Shown: positions 10,369 to 20,687 of the stretch, piece by piece
Numbering within the stretch: the first letter of the stretch is position 1
Layout of the letters: each line of letters begins with the position of its first letter
Assembly (NCBI GenBank): GCA_902613595.1
Contig: CACMHY010000001.1
Span: 372,001-436,000, forward strand
DNA length: 64,000 nt
Origin: an uncultured Bacteroidota bacterium
Lineage (GTDB): Bacteria > Bacteroidota > Bacteroidia > Flavobacteriales > Flavobacteriaceae
Direction of reading: 5' to 3'
Made by a program: the position numbers and the translations under genes
Notes under the pieces: generated by a model
Told to the model about the DNA's origin: nothing
Database searches by the model: none
The model's input: only the letters and a program-made list of their open reading frames with translations

Positions 10369-10704
10369 TTAAAGGACAGGTAACTCATTTTGAGGATCCC
10401 AAAAATATAATTCTAGGTTAAGAATTTTATTTTCCTTAATTAGGATTCCTTCGTTTTCGAGAAGCTGTTGCATAATTTTTGTCCCTCCAAAATGGTGTTT
10501 CCCAGTTAACAGACCAACCCTATTAACTACTCTATGTGCTGGTATTGAGTTGTCTCCATGTGAGGCATTCATTGCCCAACCGACAAGCCTTGCGCTTTTT
10601 TTGACACCCAAATAATTGGCTATAGCTCCATATGATGTAACCTTCCCTTCCGGGATCTGTCGTACTACATCGTATACTTTATCAAAAAAATCATTTTTAT
10701 TCAT
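10369..10704 (-). CDS. Alkyltransferase-like protein (MGMT DNA-binding domain, active-site Cys replaced by Ala)
   Basis: VRQIPEGKVTSYGAIANYLG...SIPAHRVVNRVGLLTG. PAHRV occupies the position of PCHRV. Confidence 0.9.
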   Translation of the reverse strand: MNKNDFFDKVYDVVRQIPEGKVTSYGAIANYLGVKKSARLVGWAMNASHGDNSIPAHRVVNRVGLLTGKHHFGGTKIMQQLLENEGILIKENKILNLELYFWDPQNELPVL

Positions 10705-10705
10705 T

Positions 10706-11374
10706 TTAGAGTCGGAATTTCATATAAGCAATGGGTTTATTTTGATTTATGAAAATTTTTTCATAAAAAGTCTGTATAGCAATTGCTTCTTTTGGTGCAT
10801 TTGAATTGCTATAGATATTGTTATGAGCATAAATTACCTCACCAATTTGAGAAACGATACCAATTGTGTATCCAAAAAAGAATTCATTATCTGTTTTAAG
10901 ATGAACAATTCCATTCTCTTTTAAGATTTTTTTATAAATATCTAGCATTTTAGGATTCGTAAGCCTATGTTTTGAGCGTTTATGTTTAATTTGTGGATCA
11001 GGGAACGTAATCCAAATTTCGTCTACTTCATTTGTATCGAAACAGTGTTCAATTAATTCAATTTGTGTTCTAAGAAATGCTACGTTATTTATGTTGTTTT
11101 CAACCGCAGTTTTTGCACCTCTCCATAAACGAGCACCCTTTATATCGATCCCGATAAAATTTTTTTTTGGGTATTTTTTTGAAAGATAAATGGAATACTC
11201 TCCTTTTCCACAACCTAACTCTAAAATTATTGGAGCTTTATTTTTGAAGAATTTTAAATTCCATTTACCCTTTAAAAATAAATTTTCTTCAATTATTTTT
11301 TCACGATCTGGTTGTATAACGTTTGTAAAAGTTTGATTTTCTTTAAAACGCTTTAGCTTATTTTTACTTCCCAC
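10706..11374 (-). CDS. trmB: tRNA (guanine-N7-)-methyltransferase
   Basis: ILELGCGKGEYSIYLSKKYPKKNFIGIDIKGARLWRGAK; ITFPDPQIKHKRSKHRLTNPKML. Confidence 0.95.
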   Translation of the reverse strand: MGSKNKLKRFKENQTFTNVIQPDREKIIEENLFLKGKWNLKFFKNKAPIILELGCGKGEYSIYLSKKYPKKNFIGIDIKGARLWRGAKTAVENNINNVAFLRTQIELIEHCFDTNEVDEIWITFPDPQIKHKRSKHRLTNPKMLDIYKKILKENGIVHLKTDNEFFFGYTIGIVSQIGEVIYAHNNIYSNSNAPKEAIAIQTFYEKIFINQNKPIAYMKFRL

Positions 11375-11399
11375 ATTCTATTTTTTAAGTTAGGAAAAT

Positions 11400-12467
11400 T
11401 TAGGCTTCCACTAAATTTGCTGATTCAACAAGTGTTAAAGAGAAAGAAAATTCAGAACCAACGTTTGGTTCACTTTCAACAAAGATTTTTTCATTGTGTG
11501 CATCGATAATGTGTTTTACAATTGATAAGCCTAATCCAGATCCACCTTGTTTCCTATTCCGAGCAGATTCGACCCTATAAAAGCGCTCGAAAAGCCGAGG
11601 CAAATGTTCTTTATCAATACCCTTACCATTATCAGAAATTCTAATTAGAATTTTGTTCTGTTCTATAAAATCGATACCTATCTCAGTAATACCTCTATTT
11701 ATACCGTATTTTATTGAGTTCATTACAAGATTTAATATTACTTGTTGGATACGTTCTTCATCTGCTAAAACGTAAATAGGTTTCTCAAATTTATTTTTTA
11801 AAGAAAGTTTTATATTGTTCTTGTCAGTTTGTACTTCTAACATTTCTATTACTTCATTAATTGTTGATAATATATTAAACTGACTGATATCTAATTTTGC
11901 AATACCAGACTCAAATTTTGTAATTAAATCTAAATCGTTAACAATGTATGTAAGACGATCAACACCATTCAAGGTCTTTTTCAAATATTTCTTTATAATT
12001 TTTTGGTCAGTAACACCCCCATCTAATAGTGTTAAAATAAATCCTTGAATAGTGAAAAGAGGTGTTTTTAATTCATGAGCAATGTTTCCAATAAATTCCT
12101 TTCTAAAATTTTCTTGGTTTTTCAAATCCTCTATCTGTAGATTTTTATCTGAATTTAATTTTTTTAAGTTTCGCATTAAAAGATCTATGTCTTGATTTGT
12201 CTTAAGGATTGAAGTGGAGGTTGTTGATGTAAAGATGCTGTTGTATAATTCTCTAACTCTTTTTCTCAAAAAAATATTTATATGATAGGATAGCAAAGTG
12301 TAAGAAAAAAATAAAATAAGCAGAAAGACAACTAAACTTAAACCTATAAGCCAATACAGGTCGGGTTTATGAAAAAAAATTATAAATGATACAGACGTGA
12401 TAACAGAAAAAACCGAAATAACAAGTGAAATTAAAAAGCTTAGTTTGTTAAATTTTGGAAATATCAA
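11400..12467 (-). CDS. PhoR-like sensor histidine kinase
   Basis: Two N-terminal TM segments; FIGNIAHELKTPLFTIQGF H-box; NSIKYG, DNGKGI, GSGLGLSIVKHI ATPase boxes. Confidence 0.95.
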   Translation of the reverse strand: MIFPKFNKLSFLISLVISVFSVITSVSFIIFFHKPDLYWLIGLSLVVFLLILFFSYTLLSYHINIFLRKRVRELYNSIFTSTTSTSILKTNQDIDLLMRNLKKLNSDKNLQIEDLKNQENFRKEFIGNIAHELKTPLFTIQGFILTLLDGGVTDQKIIKKYLKKTLNGVDRLTYIVNDLDLITKFESGIAKLDISQFNILSTINEVIEMLEVQTDKNNIKLSLKNKFEKPIYVLADEERIQQVILNLVMNSIKYGINRGITEIGIDFIEQNKILIRISDNGKGIDKEHLPRLFERFYRVESARNRKQGGSGLGLSIVKHIIDAHNEKIFVESEPNVGSEFSFSLTLVESANLVEA

Positions 12468-12472
12468 GTAAT

Positions 12473-13165
12473 TTATTTTTCTGATTTTACAAATTTATAA
12501 CCTATTCCCTTAATGGTTTTAAAAAAATCATGACCAATTTTTTCTCTAAGTTTTCTAATGTGAACATCAATAGTTCGATCACCTACAATAACATCTCCCC
12601 CCCATACTTTTTGCATAATTTCCTCTCTTTTGAAAACTTTTTCTGGTTTTGACGCTAGAAGATATATTAATTCAAATTCTTTTCTTGGAAGTGAAATTTC
12701 ATTGTTATTTAAAATAATTCTATATGAATCTCGATCAATTATTAAGTTCCCAAAATCAAACTGATTATCTTTAATTTTATCTTTCTTAAATCTTCTCAAT
12801 AATCCTTTAACCTTTGAAATTAAAACTTTTGGCTTAATTGGCTTGGTAACATAATCATCCGCTCCTGCATCGAAAGCGGCAACATATGAAAAGTCTTCGC
12901 CTCTAGCAGATAAAAACATAATTATTGTTTCATTAAATCGATTATCTTTTCTTAAGTTTTCACAGGCTTCTATTCCATCCATATTTGGCATCATAACATC
13001 CATAATTATGAGATTAGGCATATGTTTTTCAGCTAATTTAATAGCCTCTAATCCATCATTGGCAGTAAAGATTTGATATCCCTCCGAATTTAGATTGAAC
13101 CGAATTATCTCAATAATATCGGGCTCATCATCAACTAAAAGGATTTTTATCTCTTCTTTTTTCAT
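12473..13165 (-). CDS. PhoB/OmpR-family response regulator
   Basis: LLVDDEPDI, IIMDVMMPNMDG receiver motifs; winged helix DRTIDVHIRKLREKIG. Confidence 0.95.
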   Translation of the reverse strand: MKKEEIKILLVDDEPDIIEIIRFNLNSEGYQIFTANDGLEAIKLAEKHMPNLIIMDVMMPNMDGIEACENLRKDNRFNETIIMFLSARGEDFSYVAAFDAGADDYVTKPIKPKVLISKVKGLLRRFKKDKIKDNQFDFGNLIIDRDSYRIILNNNEISLPRKEFELIYLLASKPEKVFKREEIMQKVWGGDVIVGDRTIDVHIRKLREKIGHDFFKTIKGIGYKFVKSEK

Positions 13166-13339
13166 GAATTATAATCTTTAAATTTAAGACTTATTTAAAT
13201 TTTTATATGTTATCAAAGCATTATTATTTCAAATATGAATAATCATATCATTACCAATTATTAGTTTTTTTAATTTGAGGTTTTTAGTTTAATTAGCTAT
13301 TTTAATTTACAAATGTCATTTTAATTATTTGAATTTACA

Positions 13340-14323
13340 GTGAGAAAACTTTTGTTGGACTTTGACAAGATTAGTTCAGATTTTGCTTTTGAAAAACAAG
13401 CATTAAAGCTTTTTAATTATCAATATGAAGAAAATAAGATATATAGATCATATTGTGACCTTATAAAAATTAAAAAAAAAGATGTCAGCAAAGTAGATGA
13501 AATTCCGTTCCTGCCTATTAATTTTTTTAGAACTCATAATCTTAATTCATCCAAAAAACAGCCTGATATTAAATTTGTATCAAGCAGGACTACTAGTCAA
13601 AACGGCTCTACACACTTAATAAATGATGTTGATATTTACATAAGAAGTTTTGAAAAAGGGTTTGAATATTTTTACGGAGATATTGAAGATTATGTGATTC
13701 TAGCTTTACTTCCAAATTATATTGAACAAGAAAATTCCTCATTAGTTTTTATGATTGATAGATTAATAAAAAAAACAAAAAGAAAAGAAAGTGGTTTTTA
13801 TCTAGATGACTGGAATGATTTAAGAAGACAATTAGATCATTTAGAAAATAAAGGTCAAAAGACAATTTTGTTTGGTGTAACATTTGCATTAATTAAAGGA
13901 GCTAAAAAATATAATTGGAATTTGAAAAATACTATAGTAATGGAAACTGGAGGAATGAAAGGAATGCACAAAGAACTTGTTAGGAATGAACTTCATGACA
14001 TTCTAAAAAAATCCTTTAGTGTATCTCACATTCATTCTGAGTATGGAATGACAGAAATATTAAGTCAAGCATATTCTATGGGAGATGGTTTTTTTAAATG
14101 CCCACCATGGATGAGAGTTTATACTCGTTCAATTGAAGATCCTTTTGAGATTCTAGGCAACCGAAAAACAGGTGCAATAAATATAATTGATCTTGCAAAC
14201 ATTGACTCATGTGGTTTTATTGCAACAGAGGACTTAGGAAAACTCAACGAAAAAGGATGTTTTGAGGTCTTAGGCCGTTTCGATAATTCTGAAATCAGAG
14301 GTTGTAACCTATTAGTTATTTAA
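13340..14323 (+). CDS. LuxE-like acyl-protein synthetase / adenylate-forming domain protein (GTG start)
   Basis: FVSSRTTSQNGSTHLINDVDIYIRSFEKGFEYFYG; HSEYGMTEILSQAYS; resembles the LuxE/PaaK superfamily. Confidence 0.78.
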   Translation: MRKLLLDFDKISSDFAFEKQALKLFNYQYEENKIYRSYCDLIKIKKKDVSKVDEIPFLPINFFRTHNLNSSKKQPDIKFVSSRTTSQNGSTHLINDVDIYIRSFEKGFEYFYGDIEDYVILALLPNYIEQENSSLVFMIDRLIKKTKRKESGFYLDDWNDLRRQLDHLENKGQKTILFGVTFALIKGAKKYNWNLKNTIVMETGGMKGMHKELVRNELHDILKKSFSVSHIHSEYGMTEILSQAYSMGDGFFKCPPWMRVYTRSIEDPFEILGNRKTGAINIIDLANIDSCGFIATEDLGKLNEKGCFEVLGRFDNSEIRGCNLLVI

Positions 14324-14331
14324 TTTATAAA

Positions 14332-15630
14332 TCATAAATTAACTTTGATAATAAAATAGTTTTTTTTGCCTTTTCTTAAAAGTATGTATTTTTCTGCTAT
14401 CAAATCATCCACTCCTAAAATAAAATCAATATTGACTTTTTTTTGATTAACAGAGATTGCATTCTCTGTCAACGCACGCCTAGCCTCACCATTTGACTTT
14501 AAAAACCCTGTTTGAGAAACTAGAGCACTTACAATACTCAAACCATCAGCTAATAGTGACATTTCAACCAAAACTTGGGGAACACCCTCAAAAAGTTCTA
14601 AAAAAGTTTTTGAATCTAAGTTTTGCAAGTTTTTTTCAGTGGAATTTCCAAAAAGAATTTCTGATGCACTTAAAACCTTGTCAAAAGCCTCTTCACCATG
14701 AACTAATATTGTAACTTCTTTAGCAATTGTTTTTTGAAGGATTCTCAAATGTGGCTGTTTAGAATGTTCATTTATTTTTTTTTCTATTTCAGCCTTACTT
14801 AAAAAAGTAAACATCTTAATATAGTTTGTAGAATCCTCATCCGAAGTATTTAACCAAAATTGATAAAATTTGTAACAGGAAGTTTTAGTTTCATCTAACC
14901 AAACATTACCTTCCTCCGTTTTACCAAATTTTGAGCCATCAGATTTTTTTATTAATGGACATGTTATCGCGTAAGCTTTTGAACCCTCCTTTCTGCGTAT
15001 CAATTCTGCACCAGTTGTAATATTTCCCCATTGATCACTTCCTCCCATTTGAAGTTTACAATCCATAGTTTTAAATAGATGATAAAAATCATATCCCTGA
15101 ATTAATTGATAGGTGAATTCCGTAAAAGACATTCCTACCTTAGATTCACTTGTTAGCCTTTTTTTTACAGATTCTTTAGCCATCATGTAGTTTACAGTTA
15201 AATGTTTTCCAATATCTCTAGAAAAGTCAATCAAAGAAAATGATTTCATCCAATCGTAATTATTTATAATTGTAGCAGGATTTTTTATGTTGGTGCTAAA
15301 GTTTAAGAACTTTTCAAATTGAGTTTTCAAACCCTTGCAATTCTTTTCAAGAATTTCAAAATCTAACAAATTTCTCTCATCAGACTTTCCAGATGGATCC
15401 CCAATCATCCCTGTAGCTCCTCCAATTAAAACTATGGGGCAGTGTCCAGCTTTTTGGAAATGCATCAAAATAATAATTTGTACTAAGCTACCAATGTGGA
15501 GGGAATCTGATGTCGGATCAAATCCAATATACCCCTTAGCGGGAGTATCTAAAAGAAAAGTCTCTGTTTCTGGTATTAGATCTTGGACTAATCCGCGCCA
15601 CTTTAGTTCTTCAACAAAATTTGTTTTCAT
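14332..15630 (-). CDS. tyrS: Tyrosyl-tRNA synthetase
   Basis: GYIGFDPTSDSLHIGSLVQI, GGATGMIGDPSGKSDER, KFGKTEEGNVWLD; C-terminal S4-like domain. Confidence 0.96.
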   Translation of the reverse strand: MKTNFVEELKWRGLVQDLIPETETFLLDTPAKGYIGFDPTSDSLHIGSLVQIIILMHFQKAGHCPIVLIGGATGMIGDPSGKSDERNLLDFEILEKNCKGLKTQFEKFLNFSTNIKNPATIINNYDWMKSFSLIDFSRDIGKHLTVNYMMAKESVKKRLTSESKVGMSFTEFTYQLIQGYDFYHLFKTMDCKLQMGGSDQWGNITTGAELIRRKEGSKAYAITCPLIKKSDGSKFGKTEEGNVWLDETKTSCYKFYQFWLNTSDEDSTNYIKMFTFLSKAEIEKKINEHSKQPHLRILQKTIAKEVTILVHGEEAFDKVLSASEILFGNSTEKNLQNLDSKTFLELFEGVPQVLVEMSLLADGLSIVSALVSQTGFLKSNGEARRALTENAISVNQKKVNIDFILGVDDLIAEKYILLRKGKKNYFIIKVNL

Positions 15631-15703
15631 TTGTTTTTCAGTAAAGATATATTTCTCTTATATAAACAAAAAATCAAAATTAAAAAAGTGTAACTTTAAA
15701 AAT

Positions 15704-16666
15704 ATGGTATTGATTATTGGGGGTACAGGTTTAGTTGGATCTCATTTAATTTTAGAAATTTATAGAAAGAACCTTGAATTAAGGGTCACATATAGATGCA
15801 AAGAAAATTTAAAAAACCTTAAAAGTTGTCTTAGTAAATATTTCAAAATAAATTCCAATTATATAAATTCTATTGATTGGGTTCATGCTGATGTTATCGA
15901 TATCACAAGTCTTAATGATGCCTTGAAAGGTGTAAATCATGTATATCACTGCGCTGCAAAGGTATCTCTAGCAAATTACCATAAGAATCAATTATATAAG
16001 ACAAATATTGAGGGAACCGCAAATGTTGTAAATCTTTGCATTAAACATAAAGTAAAAAAACTTTGTTATATAAGTTCTATAGCATCTATCAACCCAAAAA
16101 AAAGTGTTGGCATGATAAACGAACATCATTCATGGGATGATACAAAACTCCATACTTTTTATGCTTTCTCAAAATACGCCGCAGAAAAAGAAGTTTGGAG
16201 AGGTTCACAAGAAGGGTTAAATGTTGTTATAGTAAATCCAGGCTTAATCTTAGGAGGTAAATTCAATAATTCTAGCATGAAAAAAATCCTAAAGATTGCT
16301 CGTAGTAATTTTATTTTCTATCCAATAGGGAATATTGCTATTATTGATATAAATGATGTCGTAAAAATACTTTTACTACTTATGAATTCAAACATAACCA
16401 ACGAACGCTTTATTTTAGTAAGCGATAATATAAAACAAAAAAAGCTTTTAAATATGTTAAAATTATCTGTTGGGAAAAAAGAGGCTTATTTGCCTCTAAC
16501 TAGGCCCATATTAAATTTTTTATTAACTATTGAGACCTTAATAAATTATTTGGGAATTAAAAAAAAGTTTATGAGTAAAGCTCTTATTGAAACACTCTGT
16601 TCAAAACAAAATTATGATGGTTCAAAAGTTTCACGTTTATTATCTTTCAATTATAAAAAGTTTTAG
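15704..16666 (+). CDS. NAD-dependent epimerase/dehydratase (extended SDR)
   Basis: MVLIIGGTGLVGSHLI; YxxxK as YAFSKYAAEKEV; VIVNPGLILG. The track start at 15335 is an antisense extension into tyrS, so the in-frame ATG at 15704 is used. Confidence 0.9.
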   Translation: MVLIIGGTGLVGSHLILEIYRKNLELRVTYRCKENLKNLKSCLSKYFKINSNYINSIDWVHADVIDITSLNDALKGVNHVYHCAAKVSLANYHKNQLYKTNIEGTANVVNLCIKHKVKKLCYISSIASINPKKSVGMINEHHSWDDTKLHTFYAFSKYAAEKEVWRGSQEGLNVVIVNPGLILGGKFNNSSMKKILKIARSNFIFYPIGNIAIIDINDVVKILLLLMNSNITNERFILVSDNIKQKKLLNMLKLSVGKKEAYLPLTRPILNFLLTIETLINYLGIKKKFMSKALIETLCSKQNYDGSKVSRLLSFNYKKF

Positions 16667-16696
16667 AATGTTCCCAGATCTTTAAGTTTTGAGTTT

Positions 16697-17068
16697 TTAA
16701 TTATTTTTTTTTCTAACTATTCTGTCAATACTGTCTTTACTTTTTTCCATTCTTCTTAATACTTTCCTGTATATTTTACTCATGACTTTAGGATTTTTTG
16801 AATAATACTCTTGACTTTCTGCAAGTTGAAGACTGTCGATTTCATATTTCAAAAAAAGATATGGTGAGCCCATAATATCAACAAAGCTTTGATTTTTTGG
16901 AATAAAAGTACTCATAACATCCATTGTTGTAGCATCGTAAATTATATTTTCCATTGTGTCTTCATCTATTAAATTTCTGGGTACACTAGCTGAAGTTGAA
17001 TCTTGACAAGATAACACGAACAGTAGAAAAAAAATTGAAATGTTTATTTTTAGTAAAATTTGATTCAT
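16697..17068 (-). CDS. DUF4296-type small lipoprotein
   Basis: Lipobox FVLSCQDS; short charged C-terminus; typical Bacteroidetes neighbour of pyrC. Confidence 0.75.
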   Translation of the reverse strand: MNQILLKINISIFFLLFVLSCQDSTSASVPRNLIDEDTMENIIYDATTMDVMSTFIPKNQSFVDIMGSPYLFLKYEIDSLQLAESQEYYSKNPKVMSKIYRKVLRRMEKSKDSIDRIVRKKNN

Positions 17069-18402
17069 CTTCTAAAAGCTAAAGCTTTTCCAGCTATTTT
17101 GGTCGATATTTTTCCTTTATTGTAAGCTAAGTGACCATTTACGAAAGTTTTTTCTACTATTCCCTTAAAAGTTTCATTTTCGAAAGGAGACCAACCGCAT
17201 TTATATAAAATATTAGTCTTTTTTACACTATAATTTTTTTCTAAATCAATTATTACAAGATCAGCAAAAAAACCCTCACGTATAAAACCTCTATCTTTAA
17301 TATCGAAAAGAATAGAAGGATTATGACATGCTTTTTCGATAATTTTTTCTAAAGATATGCGATTTTTATGGAAAGAAGTTAGTAGTGCTGAAAGCGAATG
17401 TTGTACAAGTGGTCCTCCAGAAGGTGATTTTAGATATGGTGCTAGCTTTTCATCTAGTGTGTGTGGAGCGTGGTCTGTTGCTAAAACATCAATATAATCC
17501 TTATTTAATCCATCCCATAGCGCTTCTTGATCCTTTATTGATTTTATAGCTGGATTCCATTTAATTTTAGATCCTTTTTCTAAATAATCTTCGTCGCTAA
17601 ACCATAAATGATGGGTACATACCTCGGAAGTTATTTTCTTTTGTTCTAATGGGATATCGTTTTGAAAAAGAGAAATTTCTTTTGCTGTTGATAAATGAAA
17701 TACATGTAAACGAGCTCCAGTTTCTTTTGCTAGCTGGACAGCTTTTGATGAGGAAAAAAAACATGCCTCCTCACTTCGAATTATTGGATGATAACTTACA
17801 GGTATATTTTGATCATATTTTTTTTTGGCCTCTTCAAGATTTTTATTAATTATATTTTCATCCTCACAATGAACAGCAATTACCAAGTTTGTGGAACTAA
17901 AAATCTCTTTTAATACTTTCTCATTATCGATTAACATATTACCAGTAGAAGAACCTAAGAAAAGTTTTAGTGCAGGAACTTTTTGTTCATCTAAGGATTT
18001 AATTTCTTTCAAGTTATGATTTGTGCCTCCAAACATGAATCCATAGTTAGCATAAGATGTTTTGGAAGCAATAATATTTTTTAATTCCCATTCTTTAATG
18101 GTCGTAGTATTTGGAATTGTATTAGGCATCTCTAGGAAAGATGTAATACCACCAGCAATTGCAGCTTTAGATTCTGACTCTATTGTTGCTTTATGTGTTA
18201 GACCTGGCTCCCTGAAATGAACTTGATCATCTATAAGACCTGGGATTATATATTTTCCTCCAGCGTCAAAGACTTCAGCATTTCTAGGAGTTTGGATAGA
18301 ATTACTGATTTTTTCTATCCTATCATCAATGATCAAAATATCTTTTTGTTCAATATGTCCTTCATTGATTAATTTCCCATTTATAATTTTTATAATTCCC
18401 AC
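17065..18402 (-). CDS. pyrC: Dihydroorotase
   Basis: DDQVHFREPGLTHKATIESES, EMPNT, ATDHAPH; amidohydrolase layout. Confidence 0.94.
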   Translation of the reverse strand: MGIIKIINGKLINEGHIEQKDILIIDDRIEKISNSIQTPRNAEVFDAGGKYIIPGLIDDQVHFREPGLTHKATIESESKAAIAGGITSFLEMPNTIPNTTTIKEWELKNIIASKTSYANYGFMFGGTNHNLKEIKSLDEQKVPALKLFLGSSTGNMLIDNEKVLKEIFSSTNLVIAVHCEDENIINKNLEEAKKKYDQNIPVSYHPIIRSEEACFFSSSKAVQLAKETGARLHVFHLSTAKEISLFQNDIPLEQKKITSEVCTHHLWFSDEDYLEKGSKIKWNPAIKSIKDQEALWDGLNKDYIDVLATDHAPHTLDEKLAPYLKSPSGGPLVQHSLSALLTSFHKNRISLEKIIEKACHNPSILFDIKDRGFIREGFFADLVIIDLEKNYSVKKTNILYKCGWSPFENETFKGIVEKTFVNGHLAYNKGKISTKIAGKALAFRR

Positions 18403-18403
18403 A

Positions 18404-19123
18404 TTATTTAGTTTTCTTTTTACATACTCTTAGAAATAAAACTCCAAAAAAAGCTTCTAAAATAATACTGCTATCCATTTTTGAATTACCATGAGCCCTG
18501 TTTAAAAATATTATAGATTCTTCTTTTAAATTAAATTCATTTATCCATGCCCTGTATTTCATTTCTATTTGGAATGCATAACCAACAAACCTAATTTTAT
18601 TTACATTTATAACCTCAAGTACCTTCCTTTTATAGCCAACAAAACCTGATGTTGGATCCTTGATTGGCATGGATGTTATAAATCTAACATAAATCGAGGC
18701 GATGTATGATAACAGAATCCTAGATAACGGCCAGTTAATTACATTTACTCCATTTTTGTATCGAGAGCCAATAATTAAATCAGCATCGACCTCAAGACGC
18801 TCTTTCATTTTTATTAACTCGCTAGGATTATGTGATAAATCCGCATCCATTTGAAAAATATAATCATATTCCCGATCTAATGCCCAATTGAATCCGTGAA
18901 CATACGCAACACCTAAACCTTCTTTCTTGTCTCTTTCTTCTAAAAATAATTTTTTCTTATACTTAATAATCAGATTCTTAACAACATTAGACGTTCCGTC
19001 TGGTGAATTGTCGTCGACAACAAGAATATCAAGATTTAAATTCAAATCAAAAATGGCTTTGATAATTGATGGAATATTCTCAATCTCATTATAAGTAGGA
19101 ATAATTATTAGTGTTTTTTTCAT
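18404..19123 (-). CDS. Polyprenol monophosphomannose synthase-like family 2 glycosyltransferase
   Basis: IIPTYNEIENIPSIIKAIF...VVDDNSPDGT...QMDADLSHNP...DLIIGSRY. Confidence 0.92.
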   Translation of the reverse strand: MKKTLIIIPTYNEIENIPSIIKAIFDLNLNLDILVVDDNSPDGTSNVVKNLIIKYKKKLFLEERDKKEGLGVAYVHGFNWALDREYDYIFQMDADLSHNPSELIKMKERLEVDADLIIGSRYKNGVNVINWPLSRILLSYIASIYVRFITSMPIKDPTSGFVGYKRKVLEVINVNKIRFVGYAFQIEMKYRAWINEFNLKEESIIFLNRAHGNSKMDSSIILEAFFGVLFLRVCKKKTK

Positions 19124-19208
19124 ATTTACTTTACAAAATTAGCAAATGTTAAGTTTAGACATGGTTATGATAAATAGAATTGTCTTTTAAAAGAATTAAA
19201 TTTGATGG

Positions 19209-19874
19209 ATGGGTGAATTAGTCTATAAATTAAATTTAAATCAAGATTGGATAAATTTTGCTTCAATCAGCAATATATTTCTCGCTTTTTTATTGATTAA
19301 GATAAATCGAACTAGAACATTTCGGTTATTGAATTTCCTAAAAACTGATATTTATTTAAGTAAACACAACTCGGAAAGGGAAACTCAGTACCTTAATCCT
19401 TATAATATCGTTGGAACGCTAATTATTTCAAATACGGTTTGCCTATCATTGGTTTTCTTTTCACAAAAAATTAAAAATCAAAAAATTTACTTTTTTGAAT
19501 TTTGTTCTCTGCTTTTGCTGATGATCATTTTTTTAATAACTCGATATTTTGTTGCCACATTACTATCAAGAAGAAGTAATATCTGGAAAAAAATTAAACC
19601 TTTATTTTTTAAAATTTTTACTCTTAATTTACAATATGCTTGCGTTTCTTTTTTAATAGTTTTTGTAGGTTTTAACTATAATATACCTTCGTTGTTATTT
19701 TTTATTATAATAAACATTATTTCATTTTTTTGGTTTTTATCTCAATCTAGAGTTTTTTTTTCAATATTTAAATTTGAAGCAAAAGAAGTTATCTATTTTA
19801 TTCTTTATCTTTGCACTTTTAAAATAATTCCTTGGTATTGTTTATATACAATTGTTTTGGAACCAAGATTTTAA
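19209..19874 (+). CDS. DUF4271-type membrane protein
   Basis: Multi-TM protein with C-terminal LYLCTFKIIPWYCLYTIV; immediately precedes hemD. Confidence 0.78.
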   Translation: MGELVYKLNLNQDWINFASISNIFLAFLLIKINRTRTFRLLNFLKTDIYLSKHNSERETQYLNPYNIVGTLIISNTVCLSLVFFSQKIKNQKIYFFEFCSLLLLMIIFLITRYFVATLLSRRSNIWKKIKPLFFKIFTLNLQYACVSFLIVFVGFNYNIPSLLFFIIINIISFFWFLSQSRVFFSIFKFEAKEVIYFILYLCTFKIIPWYCLYTIVLEPRF

Positions 19875-19882
19875 ATTAAAGG

Positions 19883-20635
19883 ATGATTATGAAAGTGAAA
19901 AAAATTTTAGTTTCCCAACCAGAACCGTCTTCTGAAAAATCCCCATATAAAAGACTAAAAGAAAAACTGAAATTAACAATTGATTTCAGACCCTTTATTC
20001 ATGTTGAGGGAGCTACCGCAAAGGAGGTTCGCCAGCAGAGAATTGATTTTAAAAATTTTGATAATGTTATTTTAACGAGCAGAAATGCCGTTGATAATTA
20101 TTTTCGTCTTTGCAAAGAAATGCGTTATTCTGTAGCTGATTCAACTAAATATTTTTGTCTATCTGAAGCTGTCGCTTACTATTTACAGAAATATGTAGTC
20201 TACAGAAAAAGGAAAGTATATGTAGGAGAGGGTAAAATTACAGATTTAGAAAATGTCTTTAAAAAATTTGAAAATGAAAAGTATTTGTTTCCAACATCGG
20301 ATTTACTCAAAAGCGAAGTTCCAGATTTTCTAGACGAATTAGAGTTGAATTGGAAAAGAGCAATTTTATATAGAACTGTATTGAGTGACTTATCTGATTT
20401 GAGAGATGTCTATTATGATATACTTGCGTTTTTCAGTCCTTCTGGTATTGAATCTCTTTTTAAAAATTTTCCAAACTTTCGACAAAATAACACCCGCATT
20501 GCAGCTTATGGTAATACAACAATAAAGGCTGCTGAAGATGCTGGACTTGAAGTTCAAATAAAAGCACCTTCAGCTGAATCTCCCTCGATGACAATGGCTA
20601 TTGAAAAGTATGTAATCAAAGTTAACAAAGGTTAA
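19883..20635 (+). CDS. hemD: Uroporphyrinogen-III synthase family protein
   Basis: ILVSQPEPSSEKSPY...FDNVILTSRNAVDNYF...FFSPSGIESLF...IAAYGNTTIKAAEDAGLEV. Confidence 0.88.
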   Translation: MIMKVKKILVSQPEPSSEKSPYKRLKEKLKLTIDFRPFIHVEGATAKEVRQQRIDFKNFDNVILTSRNAVDNYFRLCKEMRYSVADSTKYFCLSEAVAYYLQKYVVYRKRKVYVGEGKITDLENVFKKFENEKYLFPTSDLLKSEVPDFLDELELNWKRAILYRTVLSDLSDLRDVYYDILAFFSPSGIESLFKNFPNFRQNNTRIAAYGNTTIKAAEDAGLEVQIKAPSAESPSMTMAIEKYVIKVNKG

Positions 20636-20687
20636 ACCCCAACCTTTAGAAAAATAATTTATCTAAAACTTAACATATTAGTTTAAA

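Noticed and set aside
15335-15703. N-terminal extension of the epimerase ORF
   Set aside because: Antisense to tyrS with no conserved residues; the GGTGLVGSH motif starts right after the ATG at 15704.
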